From Thereva unica (Eukaryota; Arthropoda; Insecta; Diptera; Therevidae), in contig OX465282.1 in the NCBI GenBank assembly GCA_949987705.1, forward strand, positions 38,900,039 through 38,964,038: a DNA stretch of 64,000 nucleotides, given 5' to 3'. Below, piece by piece: positions 41,332 through 52,148 of this stretch. The notes under the pieces were generated by a model that was given only the letters and a program-made list of their open reading frames with translations, was not told the origin of the DNA and searched no databases. The translations under genes were made by a program, and so were the position numbers. Every line of letters starts with the position of its first letter. Positions within the stretch are counted from its first letter, which is position 1.

Positions 41332-41795
41332 TGACGGTAACAACGCTGGGCAAACTGTAGTGACAAACCTTAATGTTCAGAGTTTGTTTGCGCACTTCGC
41401 CGATATTGAAACGTGATACCAAGATCGGATTATTTGGTATTGACTGAAACGTGGATGCGTGACAATTTTGATCGAGTTCCAATCAATAATTATGAATGTA
41501 TAACCAGGCAGAATAATCGATCGGATTCTGATACAAACGCAGCTAGTGGAGTGGCAATCTATCGAAAATTAACATCAACATCCACGGCCAAAGTTCTCCA
41601 CGCTGAATTGTCGGACACAACTCGTCTCATCAGAAACACAGGTGAGGTCTGCTTGGTTGAAATTACATGCTTCACTGCTGATACAACGTTTAAAATTGTA
41701 CTTGGCGCAGTGTATATTCATCCTGGAGCAAGTGTCTCAAACATTAGTGTATTGCTGCACCAAGCACTCTTTCCGTACGTGCATAACAGGCAGTA
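41332..41795 (+). pseudogene. Helentron endonuclease domain, N-terminal half
   Basis: Frames read VVTNLNVQSLFAHFADIET then, after a stop/frameshift at 41414, DYLVLTETWMRDNFD, GVAIYR and VLGAVYIHPGAS. These are the first motifs of an exonuclease-endonuclease-phosphatase domain (catalytic N.Q.S and E of LTETW), found C-terminal to the helicase in Helentrons. The frame is cut at 41795 (HNRQY) by LINE L3 and resumes at 43139. Confidence 0.82.
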
Positions 41796-43138
41796 CGGCT
41801 ATAGACCGAAAAGATCTACTGGCGACCTTCTTGTGTGTCTGACTGAGGCTCTCAACCAAAACATCCATCGCTTCGGTGAATCTGGTTTGGTCCAAGGCTT
41901 TCGACAGAGTATGGAACCCCGCTCTGCTGCTTAAACTCCAAGCTATTGGTATCGACTCAGTTCTAAGGAACTGGATTGAGAGCTTTCTTTCCAGCCGTTC
42001 AATCAGGGTAGTGTAGGATGGCGTTGAATCCAACCCTCATTCCATCTCGGCCGGCGTTCCCCAAGGCTCGATTCTCACACCTGCCCTCTTTCTTATATTC
42101 ATTAATGATCTGCTCTCAATCCCCTCCAACCCACTTCACAGTTTCGCCGATGACGGTACTTTGCGTTACTCCCACACCTTCGATAATATAGGGCAAGCAC
42201 GTGCCAGACCTTGTCCCGTAGACCGTGAACTAATGTCCAATTCTATTAACGGGGACATTGAACTTATTCTTGCTTGGGGCCGCAAGAATCGTGTCGAATT
42301 CAACGCAACCAAAACTAAGTACTGTCTCATCTCTACAAAAACCTGCACCACCCGTCCCTCTATCTCAGTGGACAATAAGAATGTAATGGCTGACCCATCT
42401 CTTAACATCCTAGGCGTAACCTTATCTTCTGATCTGCGATGGAATAATCATATATTCCAAATCGCCAAACAAGCTTCCCAATGCCTGGGTTTCCTCAAGA
42501 GATGCAAATTCCTTCTTCGGCCAACCGCTCTGGCTACAATCTACAAGTCCTTCATTCGGCCCCGCCTTGAATACAACTCGTATATCTGGGCGGGTGCCCC
42601 AAAAACCACCTTGGCTTGGCTGGACAAGGTGCATAACCGCGCCATCAAACTCATTGGCGATAGCACCCTTTGCTCCTCCATCGACCCTTTAAGCCATCGC
42701 AGGAATGTAGCAGCCCTTAGCAAATTTTACCGCTATTACCATAGCGACTGTTCCACTGAAATCAGAAACCTCATGCCTACACGGCAAATTTTTTCCCGCA
42801 ACACAAGACTAGCCAACTCGGCTCACCCGCATACGCTACAGCCCTCCTCTTCGCGCACATTACGTTTTAGTAGTTCGTTTATAAATAGAACAACTCGATT
42901 GTGGAACTCCCTTCCGCAGTCGGTGTTTCCGAACTCATATAATATCTTAGAGTTTAAACGCAAGGCTCATCGACATCTACTCACGCACCCTCCAGACCCC
43001 TAACCTATCCTTTCTCCTCTATCCTTCAAATCAAGCTTACTACTAGACACTGACCATGACTTGAACGACATGACAGACATGTAGTACAAAGGGTGATTCC
43101 TAAGCTTGTATTTACCACATAAAAAAAAAAAAAAAAAA
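41796..43138 (+). mobile_element. 5'-truncated LINE L3 in Helentron A
   Basis: Boundaries come from comparison with Helentron copy B, which lacks it. It carries RT from the fingers (YGYRPKRSTGDLLV) through SKAFDRVWNPALL, AGVPQGSILTPALF and SFADDGTLRYS to a C-terminal domain (LNILGVTLSSDLRWNNHI; FIRPRLEYNSYIW; VAALSKFYRYYHSDCS), and ends with 18 A (43121-43138). Early frames are shifted near 41890 and 42015; the last 280 codons (42161-43003) are open. CR1/L2-type supergroup, exact clade unknown. Confidence 0.85.
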
Positions 43139-43415
43139 TGTGCATCCGATCATCCAAGTTGATACCAATGTACCAATTCTTCTTTGTGGCGACTTCAACA
43201 CAAACGTAAAAAATGATGATACATTCCTCAAATTCATGAAGGATATGTACAATCTCGAATGCACATCAGATGTTACTAAGTCAACAACGCTGAGAGGAAC
43301 AACCCTCGATTTGACTTTTTCAAGGCACATTACACTTGAAACATTCCCATTCATTTCATACTTTTCCTATCATCGACCTATCCTTAACAGAATAACACAG
43401 ATTGCAAGAAGTTAA
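43139..43415 (+). pseudogene. Helentron endonuclease domain, C-terminal half
   Basis: Continues the domain: HPIIQVDTNVPILLCGDFN (catalytic GDFN block), TLRGTTLDLTFSRHI (D.TF block) and FISYFSYHRPIL, where SYHRP replaces the usual SDH of the catalytic site. Ends at TAA 43413-43415. Copy B reads the same apart from a short duplication/frameshift in the middle. Confidence 0.82.
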
Positions 43416-44705
43416 ATATCAGACATGTATAAAAGCTGTAAATGAATTTGTTACTACAGATTGTTACTTGTAAATAATCTGTTCATTAAAGTAATAAACA
43501 TATTTGAATTCATTAGTGCAAATAAAAGCTAATTTATCAATCAAAATGAATATTTCATTTCACTCCTTTTTGTATCCATACAAAATAATGATAATTTAAT
43601 ATAAATTATTCAATTTTATTCATAAAAGTATGCAATCATTTCATCAATGTTTTCTCATGACGTTGTCACGTTAAACTATCGTCCGTAAACCCTCTTTACA
43701 GACAACAAATTTTTTTGGTGGAATCGGTCAAAAATGACATCCCCAACAATATCTAGGGGATGCGCAAACATGAAACTCCCAGGAAAATTAGCCCAAATTC
43801 CCTGTTTTCTTGTTAAATATCTCTTAACGAAGGCTTCTAGGCGAAAAATTTGTTGAATTTGCTAAAACTTCGCTCGAAACAGGACTCAGTTTCTATTGAC
43901 CACAACTTTCAGCAAAGTATTGTTAAACATAATTTCTTAAACAAATTAGAAAAACTACCGAATATTGTTTGAATTTTGTTGTTGTTACTAGCTGGAAGCC
44001 TTTTCGATTCGCTACCCAAATTAAAAAAACAGCTTAATTGGTGCAACAGAAACTGATTCCTTTTTCGAGCGAATTTGAAACGGGCCTAGCATTCCTGGCG
44101 TCGCCGATTTAGCAATTTTTCTGGAATAAACGCCTTAGTTGCAGTTTTTTGCCAAAAATCTTAAAAAAAAATTAAAAACCAACGCGGGAGGTTTTCTTTT
44201 GGCGCAGTAACAAATTTAACTTTTTAAATTCACTTAATTGCAAAATGCATTATGCAAAAACTATTTGACCGACCGTGATCGGGGTTTTGATATAAGTTAA
44301 TCATGCCTTATTCAACTATTAATTCCAAAATTAAATTGGAAGATAATGGTCTCTCCTTTCCTTGTGATAACTTTAAAGTGAGGTACTTTTTTTCGCTGTT
44401 TTCGGCTATTTTGCAATGCAAATATTCAAATTTCAAAAATCCACCTTAAGGTAAGTTTTAGCAAATCCAATTCCGAACAAAACACGCTCAACCAATTTTT
44501 CGCCTAGAAGCCTTCGTTAAGAGATATTTAACAAGAAAGGTCAAAAAACTGAATTTTTCAGTTTTTGGGCTAGGTACCAAAAGTTTTCCTGGGAGTTTCA
44601 TGCTTGCGCACCTCGTAGATGTTGTTGCGGATGTAATTTCTGACCGATTCCACCAAAAAAGTCCGTTACATCACGCCAAAATCACTGGAAATGCTCCAGC
44701 GCCTG

Positions 44706-45699
44706 ACTAAACATGCATGTAATGTAATCATATTACATAGTAGCTCAATATTACTCGGTATCAAAACATCTAAAACATCTGGTGTAGAAAAAAGATTTAA
44801 ACTATTTACGCTACTAGACGAAATATTTAACAACTATCTGAATTTAATGGTGGTGGAATTTCAACTCAGTGACTTTTCCGTCCACTACCTTGCCTTTTTT
44901 GCGATCATATCAGAAAATGTAAGTACCTTCAATCTACGTATTCGGTGGTCGAAACGACTAACATCGGTAGCACAATGATCAATAAATGCAGCAACATTGA
45001 GCAAAAATCGACTAGTCCGTCATGTCGTTCACGTTCGTTCAGTACATGACTTATTATTTTTATCGATTTTGCTCAGAATTCGCAATTTTCCGGAAATTTT
45101 ACATATTAAGCCACGTGTAAGAAGGGCCGGGTTTAGCCATTTTGGCGCCTCCCGCACGGGGCGAGATGCGCCCTTAAATTTGTAGACATTTCTTTTCAGT
45201 AGATTACCTACATATATTATTATGAATAATTTATACAATAACCCGAGTAAAAAAAAGATGGCCATACAACGGGCGATCACTGGCCACTTGGGAGAACATA
45301 CGGGCTCACGACGGCAAAACTCGGCCGAAATATATAAATGGCCAAAAACTAAGCTGTTCACACGGGCATACGACAGCATATTTGAACCACAAAAAGAATC
45401 TACACCAAAGGTATTTTTGAATGTGCTCTATGTAGACTTGATCATTTTCGTTATGTACAATCGTCCTTTGGATTATATGGTGGTTTCTGTATCACCACCA
45501 AATAAATAACTTGAGACTTGTACAATTGTTTATGTAGTACAGTGTGCTTAACTAGTGCACCGACCAGCAACGAAGTTGGAATACTACTCATTTTGCTGAC
45601 GATCGTTGCTGCTGACGATCGCTGCTGATCATTCTGTTCGGGATATTTTCACCTCTTGGTATGGTGAGATTACAAGAAGCTTTTTACGACGAAAGTTCG
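44706..45699. other. Unassigned sequence between FB2 and G2
   Basis: No recognisable domain. Frames at 44691-44978 (+), 45029-45379 (-) and 45222-45509 (+) overlap one another and match nothing I know. A tatataaatggcc phrase near 45330 resembles a TATA box but no gene follows. Confidence 0.35.
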
Positions 45700-46742
45700 T
45701 TCGATGTCACTGCAGGGCTCCTCCTTCAGTGGAAACGTCGTTACTTGGTATTATCTGAATCTCACTGATTTCTTTGGGCCTGAGGCTGTTCTCTCTGGCA
45801 TAGTGAAGCATGGTTTCAGTCGTTCTATGGATACGGATTTTGGTTTTCCTTTTATGTCGAGAATATATTGTTTTCGCAATCTTCTAATCACTTCGGTTTA
45901 ATCCTATCGACTCTTATGAAGACTTTATCGCAAATATGTGGTGATTTCGGGATGAAAAGCTTTGTTTGGGACGGTTTACGTTTTTGAGTTGCACGAAGAG
46001 AATTGAAATTGTTCCTTAGTTTGTGTCCGCCAAATGTGTTGGGTTTCCTGGACTATCCAGTGCGCAGCCTACGAAAAGTTCACTGGGCAATTTCAGATGT
46101 TGTCCATATACTAATTCCGCTGGAGTGCATTTAATATCTTCTTTCCGAGTAGAACAAGGGGAAGTTCTTCGTACCAAGCCGGTGTATTTCCTCTATCTCT
46201 AATTGCCTCTTTTAGCTGTCGATGAAACCTTTTAACCAGCTCATTCGATTGAGGGTGGTACGCCGTCGTTCTAATAATGTGGACCCCAAGAAGTTTGTTA
46301 GCTGGCTGAACAGCTGGCTTTCAAATTGTCTGCCTTGATCTGTGACAATAATGCTAGGTACCCGAAATCCCGATCCATACTCGTTGATAAAAACCCAGGC
46401 GACCGTTTTGGCCTCCATGTTTTTTAATGGGTATGCTTCGGGCCATCGTGTGTAACGGTCCACTATCGTGAGGATATACGAATGTCCTTTCGACGGAGGC
46501 AGTGGGCCTACTAAGTCCATATGGATCTCTTCAAAACGTCCTTTGGGTACTTGGAAGTGGCCAATTGGTGATTGGGTGTGTCATGTAACTTTGGCTTTCT
46601 GACAAGAGCTGCTTGTTTTTGTCCAATTTATTACGTCCTTGTTTATGTGAGGCCAAAAGTATCGTGTCGCGATTAGTTTTCGGCTTGCCTTGATACCCGG
46701 ATGTAATATATTGTGTAATGAATTGAAAACTTGCTTTCTTAA
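45700..46742 (-). pseudogene. G2 pol, integrase
   Basis: In minus sense: KKASFQFITQYI and LHPGIKASRKLIATRYFWPHI near 46740-46640 (zinc-binding region), SSSCQKAK near 46590, FEEIHMDLVGPLPPSKGHSYI at 46530-46460 (first catalytic Asp), RWPEAYPL, VTDQGRQFESQLF near 46350 (second Asp), then after frameshifts EELPLVLLG, KCTPAELVYGQHLKLP near 46110, KVFIRVDRIKP near 45915 and a short tail. The glutamate block near 46250 is frameshifted. Confidence 0.82.
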
Positions 46743-47153
46743 GCGGGAGCCACATAGCACAAGTTGATTACTAAGTCTTAATACTGGAATACCAGATAAA
46801 CAATTAATACTTAATACCAGATAAACAAAAAAAGAACGGAACGATAAAAACACGTAAACGGAAAAGATAAACAAATTTCAACTTTAGAACGGATGTACGG
46901 AAAAGTTACCTCAATTTTTTGTAGATTGAGTAAATAAAATTCTCAAATTTACTCACTTGTCAATAAAATCAAGAGTGCCATGGAAACGGACGGTTGTAGC
47001 TACATAAAAATAAATATCGTAACATCAAAACACGGAGAGACAGAAAACGGATAATTGTGGCTAACATGCAAATAAATATCGGAACATGGAATGATGGAGA
47101 GACGGAAAACGGGTAGACGGAACTCGGAACACGTGTGCTTTGTGGCCTAGGCT
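46743..47153. mobile_element. TTAA-targeted MITE Y2 (411 bp)
   Basis: Same family as Y1. Ends gcgggagccacatagcac and, inverted, gtgctttgtggcctaggc. TTAA at 46739-46742 and 47154-47157. The G2 pol frame (VVWKL...KKASFQ) is restored by removing Y2 and one TTAA, which proves the target duplication. Confidence 0.9.
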
Positions 47154-47880
47154 TTAAGCTTCCAGACCACATTGTCATTTTTGATAAGATGTACAAGCTC
47201 TTCATCGCTTTCCTGTTCGCTGGGCAGGTTCTCATAATTTAACATGTCGTTCTCTACATTACTTGATTCTTTTTCAAAACTTCGAGATAAGGTGTCGGCT
47301 ACTAAGGTATCTGTCCCTTTTATGTACTTGAAATTGGTGGAAAATTGTGAGATGAAGTTAAGGTATGGTGTTTGTCTTGGACTTTTTTCCGCCTTAGCCG
47401 TTATTGCGATAATTAATGGCTTGTGTTCGGTAAAGATGGTGAATTCCCGACCTTCGATGAAATACCTGAAATGTTTGATCGCTAGATATAATGCAAGCAA
47501 TTCGTGAACGTGGAATATGACTTTTGTGATTGCGACAGCTTTTTTGAAAAATATTCTAAGGTTTTCCAAACATTCCCGTTTAATTGAAACAAGACTGCTC
47601 CCACTCCTACATTTGAAGCATCTGTTGCTATACTGTAGCTTGTGTTTTCTATGGGATAGTTTAACAATGTTGCCTTCGCGAAAGTGGCTTTAATTGTGTT
47701 GAAACTTACTTTGCACTTAACGGGCCATGTGAAATTTCTTAGTCTTCGCGGTCTGTTTTCCAGGTGCGGGAGGTGTTCATATATTGGCGCAAGAATTTCG
47801 GCCATTTTAGGTACGAACCTATTAATAGTTGATCATTCCTAGGAATTTTTGTATCTGTTTTATTGTGGTAGGTTGTGGGA
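47154..47880 (-). pseudogene. G2 pol, RNase H
   Basis: In minus sense: FLGMIN near 47835, ILAPIYEHL, then YSIATDASNVGVGAVLFQ at 47650-47600 (RNase H catalytic D.S block), YFSKKLSQSQKSYSTF, ELLALYLAIKHFRYFIEGREF at 47505-47445 (catalytic E), FTEHKPL (D replaced by E), and VADTLSRS near 47290 in place of the usual NADALSR. One frameshift near 47520. The 47880 end is the RTE1 junction. Confidence 0.82.
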
Positions 47881-49711
47881 GCTCAGAAAAGAAGAAAAGA
47901 GAATTCACAGACGGAAAAAGGAAGCCTGGGAAAAAAATCTCGTCTGTGAGCTAGAACAGTACAGAGAACGACGGCCGCAGCAGGCGCGGGAGTTCTACCA
48001 AAGAGTCCGCAGTATGACGCAATTCACACCACGTTGCACATACTGCAAGGACAAAGAAGGGAATCTGATCACCGATCCTAAAGGCATCTTGGAGCGATGG
48101 GAAGAGCACTTTCATGAATTGCTAAATGGCGAGCTAACTGAGGATTCGGAGGCTCCACCAATATCTGATGACAATGCTATGCTGCCGCCACCAAGCATAG
48201 AAGAAGTTAGCAGAGCCATCAGCCGGCTCAAAAACAACAAGGCCTCGGGTGCAGACGGCATCGCAGCGGAGCTGGTTAAATATGGAGGGCCTACATTACA
48301 CCAAGCGATTCATGAATTAATTGTGCAAGTATGGGAGCAGGAAGTGATGCCAGAAGACTGGAGAAAAGGCATCCTCTGTCCGGTACACAAAAAAGGAGAT
48401 ATCACAGCGTGCACTAATTATCGCGGTATAACGTTGTTGAGTACCGTGTATAAGATATTCTCCGCTATCCTACAAAACAGGATGGCCCCATACGCCAGAA
48501 ACATCATAGGCCATTACCAGTGTGGCTTCAGCCCAGGCAAATCAACGACTGATCAGATTTTCACCTTGAGGCAGGCTATGGAAAAATGTCTAGAGTTTCA
48601 AAACTCAATTCAACACCTCTTCATAGACTTTAAAGCCGCCTATGATAGCATAGCCAGGGTAGAACTCTACAAAGCCATGAGAGAATTCGGCATCCCAAAC
48701 AAACTGACAAGACTATGTAGGTTGACCATGATCAATGTGTCAAGCCAAGTAAAGGTATCCGGAACACTGTCCAGACCAATCAACATCTATAATGGACTCC
48801 GACAAGGGGACGGTCTGGCCTGCCTCCTTTTCAACCTGGCGTTGGAGAAAGTGATCCGCGATTCGGGCGTGACATCAAGGGGTACAATCCTCCACAAGTC
48901 CACCCAATTACTGGCTTACGCAGACGACATTGACATCATTGGAAGAACAACAACAGCTGTACAAGAAGCTTTCACTCAGATTGAGCAAGCGGCAGGAAAT
49001 CTGGGACTGCACATTAACGAAAGCAAAACGAAGTACATGGTGGCCTCGTCTGGAAGAACACCTAACATTGGTCCCACAATCAAGGTAGCGGAACACGAGT
49101 TTGACGTGGTAAAATCATTTACCTACCTTGGGTCAATAGTAGCTGCCGACAATAGCATGGAACCAGAAATACGCGCACGACTGCTAAAAGCCAACAAAGC
49201 CTACTATAGTCTGTCAAGGCTCTTCAAATCCAAATATCTAACCATAACGTCTAAACTTTTACTATATAAGACGATGGTCTTACCCGTTCTCACATATGCA
49301 TCCGAAACGTGGGTGCTTAGCAAAAAGCACTCAAACCTCTTGGGCGTGTTTGAGAGGAAAATACTTCGGAGGATTGTTGGCCCCGTATGTGAGGAAGGAC
49401 GATTCCGGAGACTCTACAATGACGAGATCTACGAGCGCTATCGCGACATAGATGTTGTGAAGAAAATAAAGCTCGGTAGGCTCCGGTGGGCAGGGCATCT
49501 AGCTCGTATGAGTGAAGATGAGCCTGCTCGGAAAGTTCTCTGCGGTAAGACCTATGGGGTGCGACAGCGAGGGAGGCCCAACCTTCGCTGGAAGGATGGC
49601 GTGGACCAGGACGCTCAGAGTTTAGGGATGCCAAACTGGATGACATCGGCTCAGAATCGGGACCGGTGGAGAGAACAGTTGCGCGAGGCCAGGACCGGAT
49701 CCCGGTTGTAG
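47881..49711 (+). CDS. RTE-type reverse transcriptase, N-truncated
   Basis: About 610 codons without a stop, opening inside the linker (ELRKEEKRIHRRKKEAW). RT blocks: RWEEHFHELLNGE, NNKASGADGIAAELVKYGG near 48238, YRGITLLSTVYKI near 48420, CGFSPGKSTTDQIF, HLFIDFKAAYDSI near 48618 (first Asp), GLRQGDGLACLLFN near 48797 and LLAYADDIDII at 48910-48940 (catalytic DD), then FTYLGSIVAADNS and the C-terminal RLRWAGHLARMSEDEPARK region with a RGRPNLRWKDGV tail. It lacks the endonuclease, so this copy cannot transpose autonomously. The long open frame implies recent insertion rather than selection. Confidence 0.85.
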
Positions 49712-49738
49712 AGCCGTTAAAGAAGAAGAAGAAGAAGA
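47881..49738 (+). mobile_element. 5'-truncated RTE LINE, copy RTE1
   Basis: Inserted in G2 with an 11-bp duplication aggttgtggga (47870-47880 and 49739-49749). It ends in a (gaa)n tract typical of RTE 3' ends. The endonuclease is missing; the RT frame is open throughout. It is more GC-rich than its surroundings. RTE2 at 56010-58530 is a second, longer copy. Confidence 0.92.
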
Positions 49739-50167
49739 AGGTTGTGGGAACGAAGTGATGGCCGTAACCTTGTCTTTTGAGGGTTTGATTCCTTCGGATG
49801 AAATTTCGTGACTCAGAAAATTGAGTGTTTTGACGCCGAAAATGCATTTGGAGGCTTTAATGTTGAGTCTGTATTTTGTGAGTCGATCGAAAACTTGTCG
49901 TAAATGCGGTTTGTGTTCCTGTTCTCTGGTGCTTGCTACCAATATGTCATCTATGTGAGTAAATGTGAAGTCCAAGCCTTGTAGCACCTCGTTCATAAAT
50001 CGTTGAAAAGTTTGTGCCGCGTACCTCAATCAAAATGGCATTCTTGTAAATTCAAAAAGTCCGAACGGCGTCGTTATTGCCGTTTTAAAGATATCTTCTT
50101 CTGCGACGGGAATTTGGTGATACGCTTTTATCAGATCGATTTTTGAAAAAAATAGTTTTTCCTTGTA
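49739..50167 (-). pseudogene. G2 pol, reverse transcriptase central part
   Basis: In minus sense: [20 protein letters not shown] from 50170 to 50110 (RT block with Asp), [14 protein letters not shown], then AAQTFQRFMNEVLQGLDFTF at 50020-49965, THIDDILVAS (the catalytic Y.DD box has His-Ile for Val-Tyr: TYIDD becomes THIDD), HLRQVFDRL, KASKCIFGVKTLNFLSH and VTAITSFPQP, ending at the RTE1 junction. One stop lies in the MPF-LRY region (G2 reads MPFxLRYAAQTF). Confidence 0.82.
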
Positions 50168-51359
50168 CAGAAAAATGTGGCATTAGCCAGTCGGCGGTGC
50201 AAGCGATTAACAAAAGGAAATCAGTTAAGTGCCCAGTTTTAAAAGGCGGTCGACCAAAAATGTTATCTGAGCAAGACGTTAGAACTCTTGGTCGTTATAT
50301 AACAAGTGGGGAAGCTTCTTCTGCTAGCAATGCGACTAAACTTCTGGAAAATCATACAGGAATAAAAGTTAGTGAGTGGACAGTGCGGCGTGCTTTAAAA
50401 AAAACAGGATTTGTATCAATAGAAAAGAAACCAAAGCCTGCACTATCGCAGAAAAATATAAAAGCTCGTCTTGCCTTCGCTCGAAGACACCAGGATTGGA
50501 CAGTTGAGCAATGGAGCAAAGTTATTTGTCTGACGAAGTCAAAATTAACAGGTATTGTTCAGACGGACGTTCTTGGGCTTGGATGAGGAAAGGTGAAAGG
50601 CTGCAACCTAGACATGTTAAACAAACTGTAAAGCACGGAGGACTTTCCCTAATGGTCTGGGGGTGTATGACTGCTTGGGGAGTTGGTGAAATACATCGGA
50701 TTGAGGGTATAGTGAATCAGCACCAGTATCGCGAAATTTTAGAGACAGATTTATGGAAAACAGTTGAAAATTTACCTATACCTGAGAACGAAATAATATT
50801 TCAGCAGGATCGAGACCCCAAACACACAGCTAAATCTGTTCTAAATTGGATCAATTCTCAACCGTTCTCGTTAATGGTATGGCCAGTGCAGAGTTCAGAT
50901 CTCAATCCAATTGAGAATTTATGGGCTTATTTGAAGGCACATATAAATTCGGCATATGATTCCGTTCCATCTTCAATTGAGGACTTGTGGGATCGCGTAA
51001 AAGAGACATGGGAACAGATACCCCCAGATTATGTTACGAGATTAGTAGAAAGCATGCCTCGACGTGTGCAACAAGTAATTAAAGCAAAATGTCTTTGGAC
51101 AAAATATTAAAAATTTAAACTTTCCGAGTTATATGTATCGAGCAAAACTGAGTATAAGAATTCTTGAAAGTTTTTCTACTATAACTTTTTAATCTTTTGT
51201 ATTGTGTAACGGATCTTTTTAATTATAATACACTTACATTATAAAGAAGTAACAGTAGTTTCAATTCAACGTAACTTGCTTTTATTTTATAGAAATTGTT
51301 CAAGATATAATAGTAATTTCAAAACTTCACAGACATGTGTTCAGTTTTGCACGTCACTG
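50168..51359 (+). mobile_element. Tc1-family transposon inserted in G2
   Basis: The right end is ...ttcagttttgcacgtcactg followed by TA (51360-51361); the left junction is TA (50166-50167) then CAG followed directly by transposase codons. The G2 RT frame ([11 protein letters not shown]) is restored by removing the element and one TA. The left terminal repeat beyond CAG, the 5' leader and the first codons of the transposase are deleted, so the copy is immobile. Confidence 0.88.
50171..51110 (+). pseudogene. Tc1 transposase, 5'-truncated, one frameshift
   Basis: The paired helix-turn-helix region ([50 protein letters not shown]) lacks its first residues. The DDE domain follows: VEQWSKVI, then a frameshift near 50530 before SDEVKINRY (first Asp), LSLMVWGCMTAWG, IFQQDRDPKHTAKS near 50795 (second Asp) and NPIENLW near 50905 (Glu), giving the DD34E arrangement of Tc1. 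The C-terminus ends at TAA after CLWTKY. The apparent ATG upstream at 50143 is antisense gypsy sequence fused by the deletion, not a real start. Confidence 0.9.
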
Positions 51360-51361
51360 TA

Positions 51362-51854
51362 GATGAGTGGAGAAACTCTGAATATGTTGAATTGGGTATC
51401 TGTTAGGTATTGTTATAGCTTATAATCGCCACATGGCCTCCAGTCTTGACTATCTTGTTTCGGTACGGGATGTAACGCTGATGCCGCTGGAGATGAAGAG
51501 GGTCGGCAAATACCGAGAGCTATCATATGTTCAAATTCCTTTTGGGCTTGTCTATGTGTTGTAAGGCTTAGGCGTCTAGGGCGGCAGTAAGGCAAATGGC
51601 CTTTTGTTAGGATCCGGTGTACTACTGTGTGAGGTGCTTTTATATTGAAATTCGGAGTAGAATGCAATTGGGGAAAATCTCGGAGTATTTCTCCATAAGT
51701 ACCGTCTACGGTATACAGTAGAGGAGTGGCCGTTTCTATGTTGGTTACGGCTGTGTTCACGGAGAGGTGTGTGGTTGCTTCTAATAATCGTCTGTGTTTA
51801 ATGTCGATTATGTCTCCGGGCGATTTGGGCGATTTACTGAAGCTATTAAAAAAA
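51362..51854 (-). pseudogene. G2 pol, reverse transcriptase N-terminal part
   Basis: In minus sense from 51854: SFSKSPKSPGDIIDIKHRRLLEATTHLS (linker after protease), then ILRDFPQLHSTPNF, HTVVHRILTKGHLPYCRPRRL, KEFEHMIALGICRPSSSPAAS and WRPCGDYKL at 51440-51415 (RT fingers), and after a stop a PDRYPIQHIQSFSTHL-like stretch to the Tc1 junction. HxVxHxI.T.GxP..CRPRRL is typical of the CsRn1/Kabuki-type gypsy RT. Confidence 0.8.
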
Positions 51855-52148
51855 TTTGTTGTCTGTAAAGAGGGTTTACGGACGATAGTTTAACGTGACA
51901 ACGTCATGAGAAAACATTGATGAAATGATTGCATACTTTTATGAATAAAATTGAATCATTTATATTAAATTATCATTATTTTGTATGGATACAAACAGGA
52001 GTGAAATGAAATATTCATTTTGATTGATAAATTAGCTTTTATTTGCACTAATGAATTCAAATATGTTTATTACTTTAATGAACAGATTATTTACAAGTAA
52101 CAATGTGTAGTAACAAATTCATTTACAGCTTTTATACATGTCTGATAT

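Larger units (their letters stand above)
40774..43709 (+). mobile_element. Internally deleted Helentron, copy A
   Basis: About 1.59 kb after subtracting LINE L3. The 5' end is gacgtgccaacgtc and the 3' subterminal motif gacgttgtcacgtt (43659-43672) is its inverse. A terminal hairpin (stem GTC.GTAAA/TTTAC.GAC, 43681-43703) precedes a T run. Inside are the C-terminal part of the Helitron helicase and an endonuclease domain, in the order seen in Helentron Rep-Hel-EN proteins. The Rep nickase and most of the helicase are deleted. Copy B (51855-53436) has the same deletion. Confidence 0.88.
40715..44705. mobile_element. Foldback element FB2, split by Helentron A
   Basis: The right arm (about 44450-44705) is the inverse of a left arm split into 40715-40773 and 43710-43940. 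Shared blocks: caggcgct.gagca, ggtgtgatgtaacggactttt, ggtggaatcggtca, catgaaactcccaggaaaa and atctcttaacgaaggcttct. Helentron A sits exactly in the T6 run of cggacttttttggtgg. Without it FB2 is about 1.05 kb. CAGGCGCT ends are hAT-like, but flanks (aactagtc/actaaaca) are only partly similar. Confidence 0.82.

Noticed and set aside
42166..42723. Minus-strand frames in LINE L3
   Set aside because: Antisense shadows of the L3 reverse transcriptase frame at 42161-43003.
44691..45509. Three short frames as candidate genes
   Set aside because: They overlap on both strands and contain no recognisable domain or conserved composition; treated as chance.
50143..50167. ATG at 50143 as the Tc1 transposase start
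   Set aside because: These codons are antisense to the G2 reverse transcriptase on the host side of the TA junction.
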